Positions 1 through 5,570 of a stretch of 8,238 bases of DNA are shown piece after piece. The stretch's first letter is position 1, and each line of letters starts with the position of its first letter. Position numbers and translations under genes: made by a program. The stretch is from Acetobacteraceae bacterium (lineage in GTDB: Bacteria > Pseudomonadota > Alphaproteobacteria > Acetobacterales > Acetobacteraceae), in assembly GCA_003164305.1 (NCBI GenBank), contig PLSZ01000134.1, positions 10,519 through 18,756 on the forward strand, written 5' to 3'. The notes under the pieces were generated by a model. That model saw only the letters and a program-made list of their open reading frames with translations. It did no database searches and had not been told where the DNA came from.

Positions 1-69
1 CTGGCGCTCCCACTGGCGGACCCGCGCGCGTGAACACACAGCCGGCACGTTCGGCCGCCACGGCAACCC

Positions 70-1251
70 ATGCCTGACCAACTGGCGGCCGCCGGCTTCA
101 CGATCGGAACAAATCTCGCGTTCACACCGGGCAAGGTCGTGTTTCGCGACGCGCTGATGGAGTTGATTCAATACGCTCCCGCCACGGCCACGCTCGGGGC
201 CGAACCAGTGCTGCTGGTGCCCGGGTGGCTGATGAAATATTACATTCTGGATTTGTCGCCGGCCAACTCGTTGATCCTGTGGCTGGTGCGCCGGGGCCGC
301 ACGGTATTCGTGATTTCCTGGCGCAACCCTGGCACCGAACTGAACGAGACATCGCTCGAGGACTACCGCTTACTGGGCGTGATGGCGGCCATCGACGCCG
401 TGCGCGCGATCTGCGGGGAGGCGAAAATCCATGCCACGGGCTACTGCCTTGGCGGCACGTTGCTCTGCATCGCGGCGGCCGCGATGGCGCGCGATGGCGA
501 CGACCGCCTCGCCAGCCTGTCGCTGTTCGTCGCGCAAACCGATTTCACCGAAGTGGGCGAACTGCAGTTGTTCATCACCGAGGATCAACTCGACGTATTG
601 ACCGACATCACGGACGCTCAGGGCTATCTGGACAGCGCGCAAATGAGTGGCACGCTTCACATGCCGCATGCCAACGATCTTGTCTGGAACGACACCATCC
701 GGACTTACCTGCATGGCGAGCATGACGCGCCGAACGACCTGCTGGCCTGGAACACCGACGGTCCGCGGCTGCCTCCTCGCATGCATATCGAGTATCTGCG
801 CCGGTTGTTTCTGCACAACGACCTGGCGGAAGGCCGCTTTCATGTCGATGGCCGGACGCTGACGTTGCATGACCTGGATCTGCCGCTGTTCGTCGTGGGA
901 ACCGAACGCGATCAGGTCGCGCGGTGGCGTTCCGTGTTTAAATTGCACGTATTGAACGATGGCGAGCTGACTTTCGTCCTCACCTCAGGCGGTCACAACG
1001 CCGGCTTCGTCAGCGAACCCGGGCATCACAACCGGCATTTCCGCATGCGCGTCCGCGAAGCCGGCGCCAGGACGCTCAGCCCGGACGAGTGGGAACGCGA
1101 CACGGCGCCCGCGGACGGCTCCTGGTGGCTCGCGTGGGGGCAGTGGCTGGACGACCATTCATCGGGCTCGGACGTCGCGCCGCCGCCGATGGGCGCGCCC
1201 CGATTCCCGCCGATCTGCGATGCGCCGGGCCCTTACGTCAGTGAAGCGTAA
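70..1251 (+). CDS. phaC: Polyhydroxyalkanoate synthase-like protein, N-terminally short
   Basis: Alpha/beta-hydrolase-fold PHA synthase, which polymerises hydroxyacyl-CoA into cytoplasmic storage polyester. The 393 residues carry the class I core: TPGKVVFRDALMELIQYAP near 19-37, KYYILDLSP at 56-64, FVISWRNP at 80-87. The modified lipase box GYCLGG has nucleophile Cys126. The likely other catalytic residues are Asp281 (TERDQV) and His309 (SGGHNAG); their spacing of 28 equals that of the Cupriavidus necator enzyme (D480/H508). Class I synthases are about 560-600 residues, and Cys126 compares with Cys319 there, so roughly 190 N-terminal residues are absent. In this frame a TGA lies at 31-33, and no good ribosome site precedes the ATG. 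The N-terminal part may lie left of the window in another frame (frameshift), or the protein may be truncated. Family assignment is firm; the true start and functionality are not. Confidence 0.85.
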   Translation: MPDQLAAAGFTIGTNLAFTPGKVVFRDALMELIQYAPATATLGAEPVLLVPGWLMKYYILDLSPANSLILWLVRRGRTVFVISWRNPGTELNETSLEDYRLLGVMAAIDAVRAICGEAKIHATGYCLGGTLLCIAAAAMARDGDDRLASLSLFVAQTDFTEVGELQLFITEDQLDVLTDITDAQGYLDSAQMSGTLHMPHANDLVWNDTIRTYLHGEHDAPNDLLAWNTDGPRLPPRMHIEYLRRLFLHNDLAEGRFHVDGRTLTLHDLDLPLFVVGTERDQVARWRSVFKLHVLNDGELTFVLTSGGHNAGFVSEPGHHNRHFRMRVREAGARTLSPDEWERDTAPADGSWWLAWGQWLDDHSSGSDVAPPPMGAPRFPPICDAPGPYVSEA

Positions 1252-1365
1252 GCCGGCGAACTCATCAGTGGGTTCCGATGCCGCGGCGGGCCACCAGGTA
1301 TTTTCCGGGGCTGTCATGACGATGCCGGAAGCATCATGTTAGAGCGGTGAGCGAGAACAAACTCC

Positions 1366-1370
1366 AGGAG
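1366..1370 (+). promoter_or_regulatory. Ribosome binding site deciding the CsbD-like start
   Basis: AGGAG lies 9 bases before the ATG at 1380. It favours that start over an in-frame GTG at 1347, which would add 11 residues unlike CsbD proteins and has no comparable site. Confidence 0.75.
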
Positions 1371-1379
1371 AACGTTACG

Positions 1380-1562
1380 ATGGATAAGGACCGGATTATC
1401 GGCGCCGCGAAAGCAGCGAAGGGCGCCGTGGAACTTGCGATCGGCAAGGTGGCGGGCGACGCGAAGCTACAGGCGGACGGCCATGCCGACAAAGTTGAAG
1501 GCAAAGTTCAAAACGCGATCGGCGGTCTCAAGGACACCGCGCGGGACGCATCGAAGCAATGA
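1380..1562 (+). CDS. CsbD-family stress-response protein
   Basis: Small hydrophilic protein of 60 residues. It starts MDKDRIIGAAKAAKGAVE and contains the family's charged helical pattern: GKVAGD near 22-27, then the ADKVEGKVQNAIGG core near 36-49, ending KDTARDASKQ. CsbD proteins are about 55-70 residues, so this is full length. In other bacteria they are induced by general stress; their biochemical role is unknown. There is no signal peptide, so it is presumably cytoplasmic. The ATG at 1380 is chosen for its AGGAG. The DUF3309-like gene begins 52 bases after the stop, with a large hairpin between. CsbD and DUF3309 genes often occur near each other in alphaproteobacteria (from memory), which fits co-expression under stress. 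I found no clear GGAAC-N16/17-CGTT (EcfG) promoter upstream. Confidence 0.88.
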   Translation: MDKDRIIGAAKAAKGAVELAIGKVAGDAKLQADGHADKVEGKVQNAIGGLKDTARDASKQ

Positions 1563-1595
1563 TCGCGACCGCCGCGTTCGCGGCAACGCGCGATC
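1561..1595 (+). other. Two-part intergenic hairpin between CsbD- and DUF3309-like genes
   Basis: GATCGCG at 1561-1567 pairs with CGCGATC at 1589-1595. Inside it GCCGCG (1571-1576) faces CGCGGC (1579-1584), giving an interrupted stem of 7 and about 5 pairs. It begins inside the CsbD stop codon and ends just before the next ribosome site. No T-run follows, so it looks less like a Rho-independent terminator than an mRNA-stability or attenuation structure between co-transcribed genes. Confidence 0.5.
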
Positions 1596-1614
1596 CTGAA
1601 CAGGAAACCTGGTC

Positions 1615-1782
1615 ATGGGCCTGATTCTATTGATTGTGGTGGTTATTCTGATCTTTGGCGGCGGCGGCGGATACTACGCGCACAGCCGCTATGGCGGAGC
1701 CGGCCTCGGCGGGGTTCTGGGACTGGTGCTGATCATCCTGCTCCTCTTCTGGCTGCTTGGCGGCGCGGGCATGTACCGCTGA
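1615..1782 (+). CDS. DUF3309-like small membrane protein
   Basis: A 55-residue protein starting MGLILLIVVVILIFGGGGGYY. It has two hydrophobic segments (about 2-15 and 30-48) separated by a Gly-rich turn with YAHSRYGGAG, and ends LLGGAGMYR. This architecture (hydrophobic start, short Tyr/Ser/Arg/Gly loop, LGLVLIILLLFWLLG) matches the DUF3309 family of roughly 50-residue proteobacterial membrane peptides of unknown function. The start is supported by AGGAAA at 1602-1607, seven bases before the ATG. It lies 52 bases after the CsbD-like gene and 78 before the ExoD-like gene, all on one strand, so they may share a transcript. It belongs in the inner membrane. The family call comes from pattern recognition; a generic small hydrophobic peptide is the alternative. 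Confidence 0.7.
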   Translation: MGLILLIVVVILIFGGGGGYYAHSRYGGAGLGGVLGLVLIILLLFWLLGGAGMYR

Positions 1783-1796
1783 CCGCGCGTCCCTGA

Positions 1797-1814
1797 CCGC
1801 GGACATCGCCGCGG
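1797..1814 (+). other. Short hairpin upstream of the ExoD-like gene
   Basis: CCGCGG at 1797-1802 and again at 1809-1814 can pair across ACATCG. It sits 15 bases after the DUF3309-like stop. No T-run follows, so any terminator or leader role is speculative. Confidence 0.3.
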
Positions 1815-1860
1815 CAAGGATGGAGCCTCCGATGCGCCATTCCAGCCGCGGCGACGAGCC

Positions 1861-2463
1861 ATGGCGGTGACACCTTCCGTCCCTGTCTCGATTGTTCTGC
1901 AACGGTTGCATGACGAGGCCCCGGCCGCCGAGTTCACCCTGGGTTGGCTCATGAGCAGCCTGGGCAAACGATCGTTCGGCTTCGTCATGTTGCTGCTGGG
2001 TCTGGCGGCGATCGCCCCCGGAGTTTCCGTTGCCGCGGGACTGTTGCTCATGATCCCAGCGTGTCAGCTCATCCTCGGCCACGCCGCGCCGGCGTTTCCG
2101 CGCCGCGTCGCGAACCGGCCGATTCCGGTGCGGCACTTCGCCGCTTTGGTGCAGCGGGCCGTGCCGATCCTGCGACGGATCGAAACGTTGATCCATCCGC
2201 GCTGGCGAACGCCCGTCGATCCGACCGCCCGGCTGGTCGGTGTCGCCGTCGTGCTGTTAAGTTCCACTCTGATCTTTATTCCGGTTCCGCTGAGCAATGT
2301 CATACCGGCTTTGGTGATCGTCCTGATTTCACTGGCGTGGCTTGAAGACGACGGACTGCTGCTCGCGATCACCCTGGTGTCCGGCCTCGTCGTATCGACG
2401 CTCGCGTTGGCGGCGGTTTGGGAAACGGTGCGTGGCGCGGAATGGATCGGCCGCTTGCTCTGA
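1861..2463 (+). CDS. ExoD-family exopolysaccharide-related membrane protein
   Basis: Integral membrane protein of 200 residues, the usual ExoD length. Hydrophobic segments lie near 38-53, 55-72, 124-140, 146-160 and 165-186. Family hallmarks are visible: the N-terminal TLGWLMSSLGKRSFGFVMLLLG region (26-47), IHPRWRTPVD (111-120) in the central cytoplasmic stretch, and PVPLSNVIPALVIVLISL followed by LEDDGL (141-166). ExoD was described in Sinorhizobium as affecting exopolysaccharide synthesis and nodule invasion; its molecular activity is not established. The ATG at 1861 is the only usable start in this frame after the preceding gene's stop, since no ATG, GTG or TTG lies between. It lacks a good ribosome site, but a 12-codon reading frame with its own GGAG runs into it (see findings), so translational coupling is possible. 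Confidence 0.85.
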   Translation: MAVTPSVPVSIVLQRLHDEAPAAEFTLGWLMSSLGKRSFGFVMLLLGLAAIAPGVSVAAGLLLMIPACQLILGHAAPAFPRRVANRPIPVRHFAALVQRAVPILRRIETLIHPRWRTPVDPTARLVGVAVVLLSSTLIFIPVPLSNVIPALVIVLISLAWLEDDGLLLAITLVSGLVVSTLALAAVWETVRGAEWIGRLL

Positions 2464-2473
2464 CATGATGGGA

Positions 2474-2495
2474 TTGGGCCACGGGTCCCGCCCAA
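2474..2495 (+). terminator. Possible terminator hairpin after the ExoD-like gene
   Basis: TTGGGC at 2474-2479 pairs with GCCCAA at 2490-2495 around a 10-base loop. A short TTTCG follows at 2500-2504. It lies 11 bases after the stop codon. The stem is short and the T-run weak, so this is only a candidate. Confidence 0.4.
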
Positions 2496-2551
2496 CCCGT
2501 TTCGTCCCGGGCATAGGTATATTCCGAGGGTATCCAGCACCGCTTCGATCC

Positions 2552-2564
2552 GGGAACATTTCCC
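2552..2564. promoter_or_regulatory. Short palindrome upstream of the PAS/HisKA gene
   Basis: GGGAA and TTCCC form a perfect 13-base inverted repeat around CAT, about 75 bases before the ATG at 2640. It could be an operator half-site pair. The size is also compatible with chance, and no promoter boxes could be tied to it. Confidence 0.2.
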
Positions 2565-2639
2565 TTCCGGGGCTCCGCGTCGGCCTGTCCGGCCGCCGAT
2601 AGGACGCGGGCTCTCACTCGCGAGAAAAGGGGGACGGGC

Positions 2640-3272
2640 ATGTGGAAGGACCCCGAACCGCGCGCGCGGCCGACGGGCGGATCAGGCGACGATGCCGGCA
2701 AGGACCCGGGACCGTCGCTCATGGCGCCTGATACGCTGGTGCGGACCATGGAGGGATGTATCACCGCGTGGTCACCAGGCATGGAGCGGCGGTATGGCCA
2801 CACCGGCCGGAACGCGCTCGGGCAATCCTCGCATCGTTTGCTCCGAACAGCGTTTCCGCGCGCGTTGCCGGAAATCGAAAAGGTATTGCTGTCGCGAAAC
2901 AGCTGGATCGGCGGCGTCATTCATCGTCATGCCGATGGTGGACCGGTCATGGCGGTCAATCATTGGACGTTATGCCGCGACGGGGCGAACGAAACCTGGC
3001 TGGTCACCGAAGCACATTCGAACATCGGGCGCGCGGACGCCACCATGAACCAATGCCTCGCCGATATCATTGAATTGGCTGCTCATGAATTGAGTGAGCC
3101 GCTCACGGCGGTCGGCAATTACCTCGAAGGGACGCGGCGCGTTCTACAGGCGGGGTGGCCCGATCTGGGACTGGCTCGGCTCGCGATAGGGCAAGCGGGC
3201 GTTCAGGCCAGGCGCGGCGGGGACGGCATAAGCCTGTTGCGAGCGATGGCCGACGCCCTGCGCGACCGATGA
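2640..3272 (+). CDS. PAS domain plus HisKA-like dimerisation segment, no ATPase domain
   Basis: Signalling-type protein of 210 residues without signal peptide or membrane segment, so cytoplasmic. A polar leader (1-28) precedes a PAS-like domain (about 30-125), recognised by DTLVRTMEGCITAWSPGMER, then RYGHTGRNALGQSSHRLL and the HRHADGGPVMAVNHW strand. Residues 137-175 resemble the H-box of FixL-type kinases: LAAHELSEPLTAVGNYLEG, with His149 where the phosphorylated histidine lies. The protein then ends in an Ala/Arg-rich helix; the catalytic HATPase domain with N, G1 and G2 boxes is missing, and the gene stops cleanly. It therefore cannot autophosphorylate alone. It could be phosphorylated by another kinase, act as a dimerising sensor, or be a kinase remnant. 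No PAS cofactor ligand can be assigned. AAGGGGGA at 2627-2634 supports the start. No response regulator is adjacent. Confidence 0.75.
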   Translation: MWKDPEPRARPTGGSGDDAGKDPGPSLMAPDTLVRTMEGCITAWSPGMERRYGHTGRNALGQSSHRLLRTAFPRALPEIEKVLLSRNSWIGGVIHRHADGGPVMAVNHWTLCRDGANETWLVTEAHSNIGRADATMNQCLADIIELAAHELSEPLTAVGNYLEGTRRVLQAGWPDLGLARLAIGQAGVQARRGGDGISLLRAMADALRDR

Positions 3273-3329
3273 TTTCGCCGGCCCAACACGCGCGTGGAGG
3301 AGCCAATCGGTCAGTGCGAAAGACCCAAT

Positions 3330-3333
3330 GGAG
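3330..3333 (+). promoter_or_regulatory. Ribosome binding site deciding the OmpA-like lipoprotein start
   Basis: GGAG lies 6 bases before ATG 3340. The in-frame ATG at 3328 overlaps this site, has no ribosome site of its own and would add MENI before the signal peptide, so 3340 is preferred. Confidence 0.65.
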
Positions 3334-3339
3334 AACATA

Positions 3340-3804
3340 ATGTTAAGATGCGTGAAACCACTGCGGTTGCTGACTGCCGCGGCCATGCTCGCCGCGATCG
3401 GCGGCTGCGCCCAGACCGAACGCGCGGCGGCTCCGGAACCCGGCGGTGAACAGGCCGGTGCCTGGTACCAGATTTACTTCGAGGCCGGCGATGCCCACGT
3501 CAAGGACAAGGCGGGACTGATCATCGCCAGCGTCGCCCGTCTCTCGGCGAAAGAGCGACCGTCACGGCTGACGGTGATCGGCCGGACCGATCGTATCGGC
3601 GCCGAACCGGCCAACATGGCATTGTCGCGTCGGCGCGCCGACGCGGTGCGCGACGCGCTGATCGCCGCGGGCGTGCCGGCTTCGAGCATCGTGACCACAT
3701 GGACCGGCGAGGTCGGGCCGCGCAACGCGGCGGCGCCCGGGGGCGACGATCAGGGCGATCGGGTCGTCGATATTACCGTGCTGAAGTCGCCGGGCTTGCG
3801 GTGA
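3340..3804 (+). CDS. OmpA-family peptidoglycan-associated lipoprotein
   Basis: Predicted lipoprotein of 154 residues from the preferred start. The signal peptide MLRCVKPLRLLTAAAMLAAIGGC ends in a lipobox-like IGGC with Cys23 as the probable lipidated residue. A short Ala/Pro/Gly linker leads to an OmpA C-terminal-like domain (about 42-148): YQIYFEAGDAHV, then VIGRTDRIGAEPANMALS and RRRADAVRDALIAAGV, TGEVGP and DRVVDITV. Asp84 and Arg99 sit 15 residues apart in the positions that bind the diaminopimelate of peptidoglycan in this family (as D271/R286 in Acinetobacter OmpA). It should tether the outer membrane to peptidoglycan. It is compact, with only one domain and no beta-barrel, as in Pal-type proteins, but no tol genes are adjacent, so I do not call it pal. 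Confidence 0.85.
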   Translation: MLRCVKPLRLLTAAAMLAAIGGCAQTERAAAPEPGGEQAGAWYQIYFEAGDAHVKDKAGLIIASVARLSAKERPSRLTVIGRTDRIGAEPANMALSRRRADAVRDALIAAGVPASSIVTTWTGEVGPRNAAAPGGDDQGDRVVDITVLKSPGLR

Positions 3805-3821
3805 CGCCAAAAGCGTGGCGT
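3804..3821 (+). terminator. Hairpin at the end of the OmpA-like gene
   Basis: ACGCCA (3804-3809, starting at the last base of the stop codon) pairs with TGGCGT (3816-3821) around AAAGCG. There is no T-run, so it is a weak terminator candidate or 3' protective stem. Confidence 0.35.
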
Positions 3822-3903
3822 GGCGCGTGCCGGGACGTGAGTAGTTTCCGATAGCAGACAATCGGCGTTCTCGTATCCATTTTGCAGGTCAGCGGATTTT
3901 CTT

Positions 3904-3928
3904 CGCGCGCCACACGGTTGGCGACGCG
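3904..3928 (+). other. GC-rich hairpin in the leader of the LTXXQ-family gene
   Basis: CGCGCGCC (3904-3911) pairs with GGCG-A-CGCG (3920-3928) as 8 pairs with one bulged A and an 8-base loop. It lies about 20 bases before the ribosome site AAGGA (3949-3953). It could be a leader mRNA structure or the terminator of the previous unit; no T-run follows. Confidence 0.35.
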
Positions 3929-3960
3929 CGGAACCGCCAGAACGCGATAAGGATATCGTT

Positions 3961-4494
3961 ATGAACCCTCTCTCACATCTCACCACTTTCCGCGCGCCGG
4001 TCAGCCGCTCATTGGCCATCACGGCGTTGTTGGGCGCCGCGATGCTCGGCGCGCCGTTCGGCGCGGCGCGCGCCGATACCGTCGCCAACGGCGCCTTCCA
4101 GATGGCGCAGGCAACGGCGCCCCACAGCCCGGCGGGCGTGGCCGCGACCACGTCGAAAGCGGAAACCGTCGAGCAGCGCATCGCGACCTTGCACACGGCG
4201 CTGAAGATCACGCAACCCGAGGACGCGCAGTGGAACGCCGTGGCCCAGGCGATGCGGGAAAACGCGGCGGCGATGGAGAAGCTGGTCGCGGACGGTGTGA
4301 CAACTCCTCCACACGCCATGACCGCGGTCGAAGACCTGCAAATGTATCAGAAATACGCGCAGGCCCACGTCGATGGGCTGAAGAACCTGATCTCGTCGTT
4401 CACGACTTTGTACTCGGCGATGCCGGATGCGCAGAAAAAGGTCGCGGACGGCGTGTTCCAGAACGCCCATCAGACCGCCGCGGCCCACAGTTGA
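3961..4494 (+). CDS. Periplasmic LTXXQ (Spy/CpxP-like) family protein
   Basis: Exported helical protein of 177 residues. An N-terminal signal (Arg at 11 and 16, hydrophobic 18-34) is probably cut after ARA at 36-38. The mature part contains two degenerate LTXXQ-type repeats: VEQRIATLHTALKITQPEDAQW (70-91) and YSAMPDAQKKVADGVF (151-166), linked by a long helix with AMRENAAAMEKLV and LQMYQKYAQAHVDGLKNLI. Spy and CpxP of Escherichia coli are periplasmic chaperone or stress-sensing proteins of this fold. The alphaproteobacterial members are mostly uncharacterised, so chaperone function here is inferred. AAGGA at 3949-3953, 7 bases upstream, supports the start. The next exported protein gene begins 58 bases after the stop, suggesting co-transcription of two envelope proteins. 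Confidence 0.78.
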   Translation: MNPLSHLTTFRAPVSRSLAITALLGAAMLGAPFGAARADTVANGAFQMAQATAPHSPAGVAATTSKAETVEQRIATLHTALKITQPEDAQWNAVAQAMRENAAAMEKLVADGVTTPPHAMTAVEDLQMYQKYAQAHVDGLKNLISSFTTLYSAMPDAQKKVADGVFQNAHQTAAAHS

Positions 4495-4541
4495 ACGGAC
4501 GAACGCCGGCGCCGCGCGGAGAATCATGCCGCGGGCCTGGC

Positions 4542-4546
4542 AGGAG
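4542..4546 (+). promoter_or_regulatory. Ribosome binding site choosing between two adjacent ATGs
   Basis: AGGAG lies 3 bases before ATG 4550 and 6 bases before ATG 4553. The spacing favours 4553, which removes one methionine. Confidence 0.55.
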
Positions 4547-4552
4547 ACAATG

Positions 4553-4849
4553 ATGAACAAGATTAATAAACGGCCTTGGCCGGCCGCGTTCGCCGCGGCG
4601 GTCATCCTTTCCGCGGCCATTGGCGTCACGGCGGTTCCGGGAACCGCGATCGCCGCCGACCACCGGGGCGGTGGCGGACACGGCGGTGGCGGACACGGCG
4701 GAGGCGGACATCGTGGCGGCGGCGGTTATCGTGGCGGCGGCGGTTGGGGCGGCGGTTACGCGCCGCCCGTCGTCTATGGCTCGCCTTATTACGCGGCGCC
4801 GCCGGTGGTGTTCGGAGTCCCGTTTGGCCTGAATATCAATATTCGCTGA
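4553..4849 (+). CDS. Secreted glycine/histidine-rich repeat protein
   Basis: Small exported protein of 98 residues. The signal peptide (MNKINKRPWPAAFAAAVILS onward) is probably cleaved near GTAIA-ADH at about 34-35. A Gly-rich stretch (38-69) follows, made of GGGGH units that shift to RGGGGY and RGGGGW. The C-terminal part is YAPPVVYGSPYYAAPPVVFGVPFGLNINIR. No enzymatic motif is present. The regularly spaced His residues could bind metal ions, and the Tyr/Pro tail resembles other short surface or periplasmic glycine-rich proteins, but no function can be assigned. Long upstream-extended readings of this frame (from 4427) overlap the preceding gene and lack a signal, so the start after AGGAG is preferred. 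It is probably co-expressed with the LTXXQ-family gene. Confidence 0.75.
   Translation: MNKINKRPWPAAFAAAVILSAAIGVTAVPGTAIAADHRGGGGHGGGGHGGGGHRGGGGYRGGGGWGGGYAPPVVYGSPYYAAPPVVFGVPFGLNINIR
4667..4747 (+). repeat. In-gene tandem repeats encoding Gly/His units
   Basis: Three 15-base copies (4667-4681, 4682-4696, 4697-4711) of the GGCGGTGGCGGACAC type are followed by two 18-base copies (4712-4729, 4730-4747) of CGTGGCGGCGGCGGTTAT type. They keep the reading frame and encode the Gly-rich part of the exported protein. Such repeats can expand or contract by slippage. Confidence 0.8.
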
Positions 4850-4870
4850 CCGCGCCCAACCGATGCGATA

Positions 4871-4892
4871 CGGCCGGCGGCGACGCCGGCCG
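4871..4892 (+). terminator. Strong 9-bp hairpin with GCGA tetraloop
   Basis: CGGCCGGCG (4871-4879) and CGCCGGCCG (4884-4892) form a perfect 9-pair stem closed by GCGA, a GNRA-type loop. It begins 22 bases after the stop of the glycine-rich gene and likely marks its 3' end. It lacks a T-run, so it could be a stabilising 3' stem or a non-canonical terminator. Confidence 0.5.
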
Positions 4893-5002
4893 GTGCACCG
4901 AGGTGCCGCGGAATTCCGGCGGCCGCCCGCCCGATCGCGCTCCGGCGGTTCAGATCGGCGGCGACACCCCCCGCGCCGGGTTATCGGAAGAACATACCTC
5001 AC

Positions 5003-5515
5003 ATGCCAGATAACGATGCGTTCGCATTACAAAAATCCGGCTTCAACGCGTTTCTCTTCGCCGAGGTCGGGATCGAGCAAAACGGCTCCACTCTCACGCT
5101 GCTCTCGACCCTCGCCCGCCTTGGCAAGGATCCCTGGGCTCAGGCGGCGGAATGGGCCCGGATGCCAAAGGCCGCGATGCTCGACGGCCTGACGCAAAGC
5201 ATCGCGCGGATGCCGCTGGGACCGGGTGCCCTGGCGGACGCGCGTGCCACGGCCGGACGTCTCGCCATGCTGTTGCCGAGTCAGACCGGGCCGGCCGGGC
5301 AAGCCGCGGCCCGCACGATCGGCGGAATGAAAATGCCGGAGTGGGTGCCGGTGATCATCTTTTGCGTCGTTATCGGCCTGGCGATCGTGGCCGGAACGTT
5401 CGCGGCGCCGACGACGACGACGACAACCGTCATGCCCGCCGCGACGCCAACCGTCCTGCCCGCCGCGCCGTCAACCCTCATGCCCGCCGCGCCGTCAATG
5501 GAATCCCGCCAGTAA
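5003..5515 (+). CDS. Unrecognised single-pass membrane protein with Pro/Ala repeat tail
   Basis: I do not recognise a characterised family for these 170 residues. Residues 1-110 form a mostly helical soluble region opening MPDNDAFALQKSGFNAFLFA, with EVGIEQNGSTLTLLSTLARLG and DPWAQAAEWARMP. One transmembrane segment follows (about 114-133, WVPVIIFCVVIGLAIVAG). Then come a Thr run (137-142) and three 8-residue repeats of the VMPAATPT type (143-166). There is no N-terminal signal peptide, so the orientation is probably N-in with a short periplasmic tail, though the tail's low complexity makes this uncertain. The only nearby ribosome site, GGAAG at 4986-4990, lies a long 12 bases from the ATG, so expression may be weak. 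Codon use looks like the neighbours, and the unbroken frame with a clear membrane segment supports a real gene. Confidence 0.65.
   Translation: MPDNDAFALQKSGFNAFLFAEVGIEQNGSTLTLLSTLARLGKDPWAQAAEWARMPKAAMLDGLTQSIARMPLGPGALADARATAGRLAMLLPSQTGPAGQAAARTIGGMKMPEWVPVIIFCVVIGLAIVAGTFAAPTTTTTTVMPAATPTVLPAAPSTLMPAAPSMESRQ
5429..5500 (+). repeat. Three 24-bp tandem repeats in the 3' end of the membrane protein gene
   Basis: Copies at 5429-5452, 5453-5476 and 5477-5500 share the core TGCCCGCCGCG and differ at a few positions. They encode an 8-residue Met/Leu-Pro-Ala-Ala unit. Just upstream, ACG is repeated five times (5411-5425), encoding threonines. Confidence 0.8.
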
Positions 5516-5570
5516 CGCGACGCGATCGCGCGACACCGGGCCGCGGCGTTCCGGGATCCTGGACGGGCAT

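Noticed and set aside
370..948. Minus-strand open frame of 192 codons
   Set aside because: Antisense to the PHA synthase core and with no recognisable protein pattern.
1627..2196. Minus-strand frame of 189 codons across the DUF3309 and ExoD-like genes
   Set aside because: Its Gln/Arg-rich composition is typical of a shadow frame; the plus-strand proteins have coherent membrane segments.
3930..3960. EcfG-type general stress promoter (GGAAC ... CGTT) before the LTXXQ gene
   Set aside because: GGAAC at 3930-3934 and CGTT at 3957-3960 are 22 bases apart instead of 16-17, and the CGTT abuts the start codon after the ribosome site.
5411..5500. CRISPR-like or non-coding tandem array
   Set aside because: The ACG run and 24-bp repeats are contiguous, in frame and encode the tail of a membrane protein; there are no spacers.
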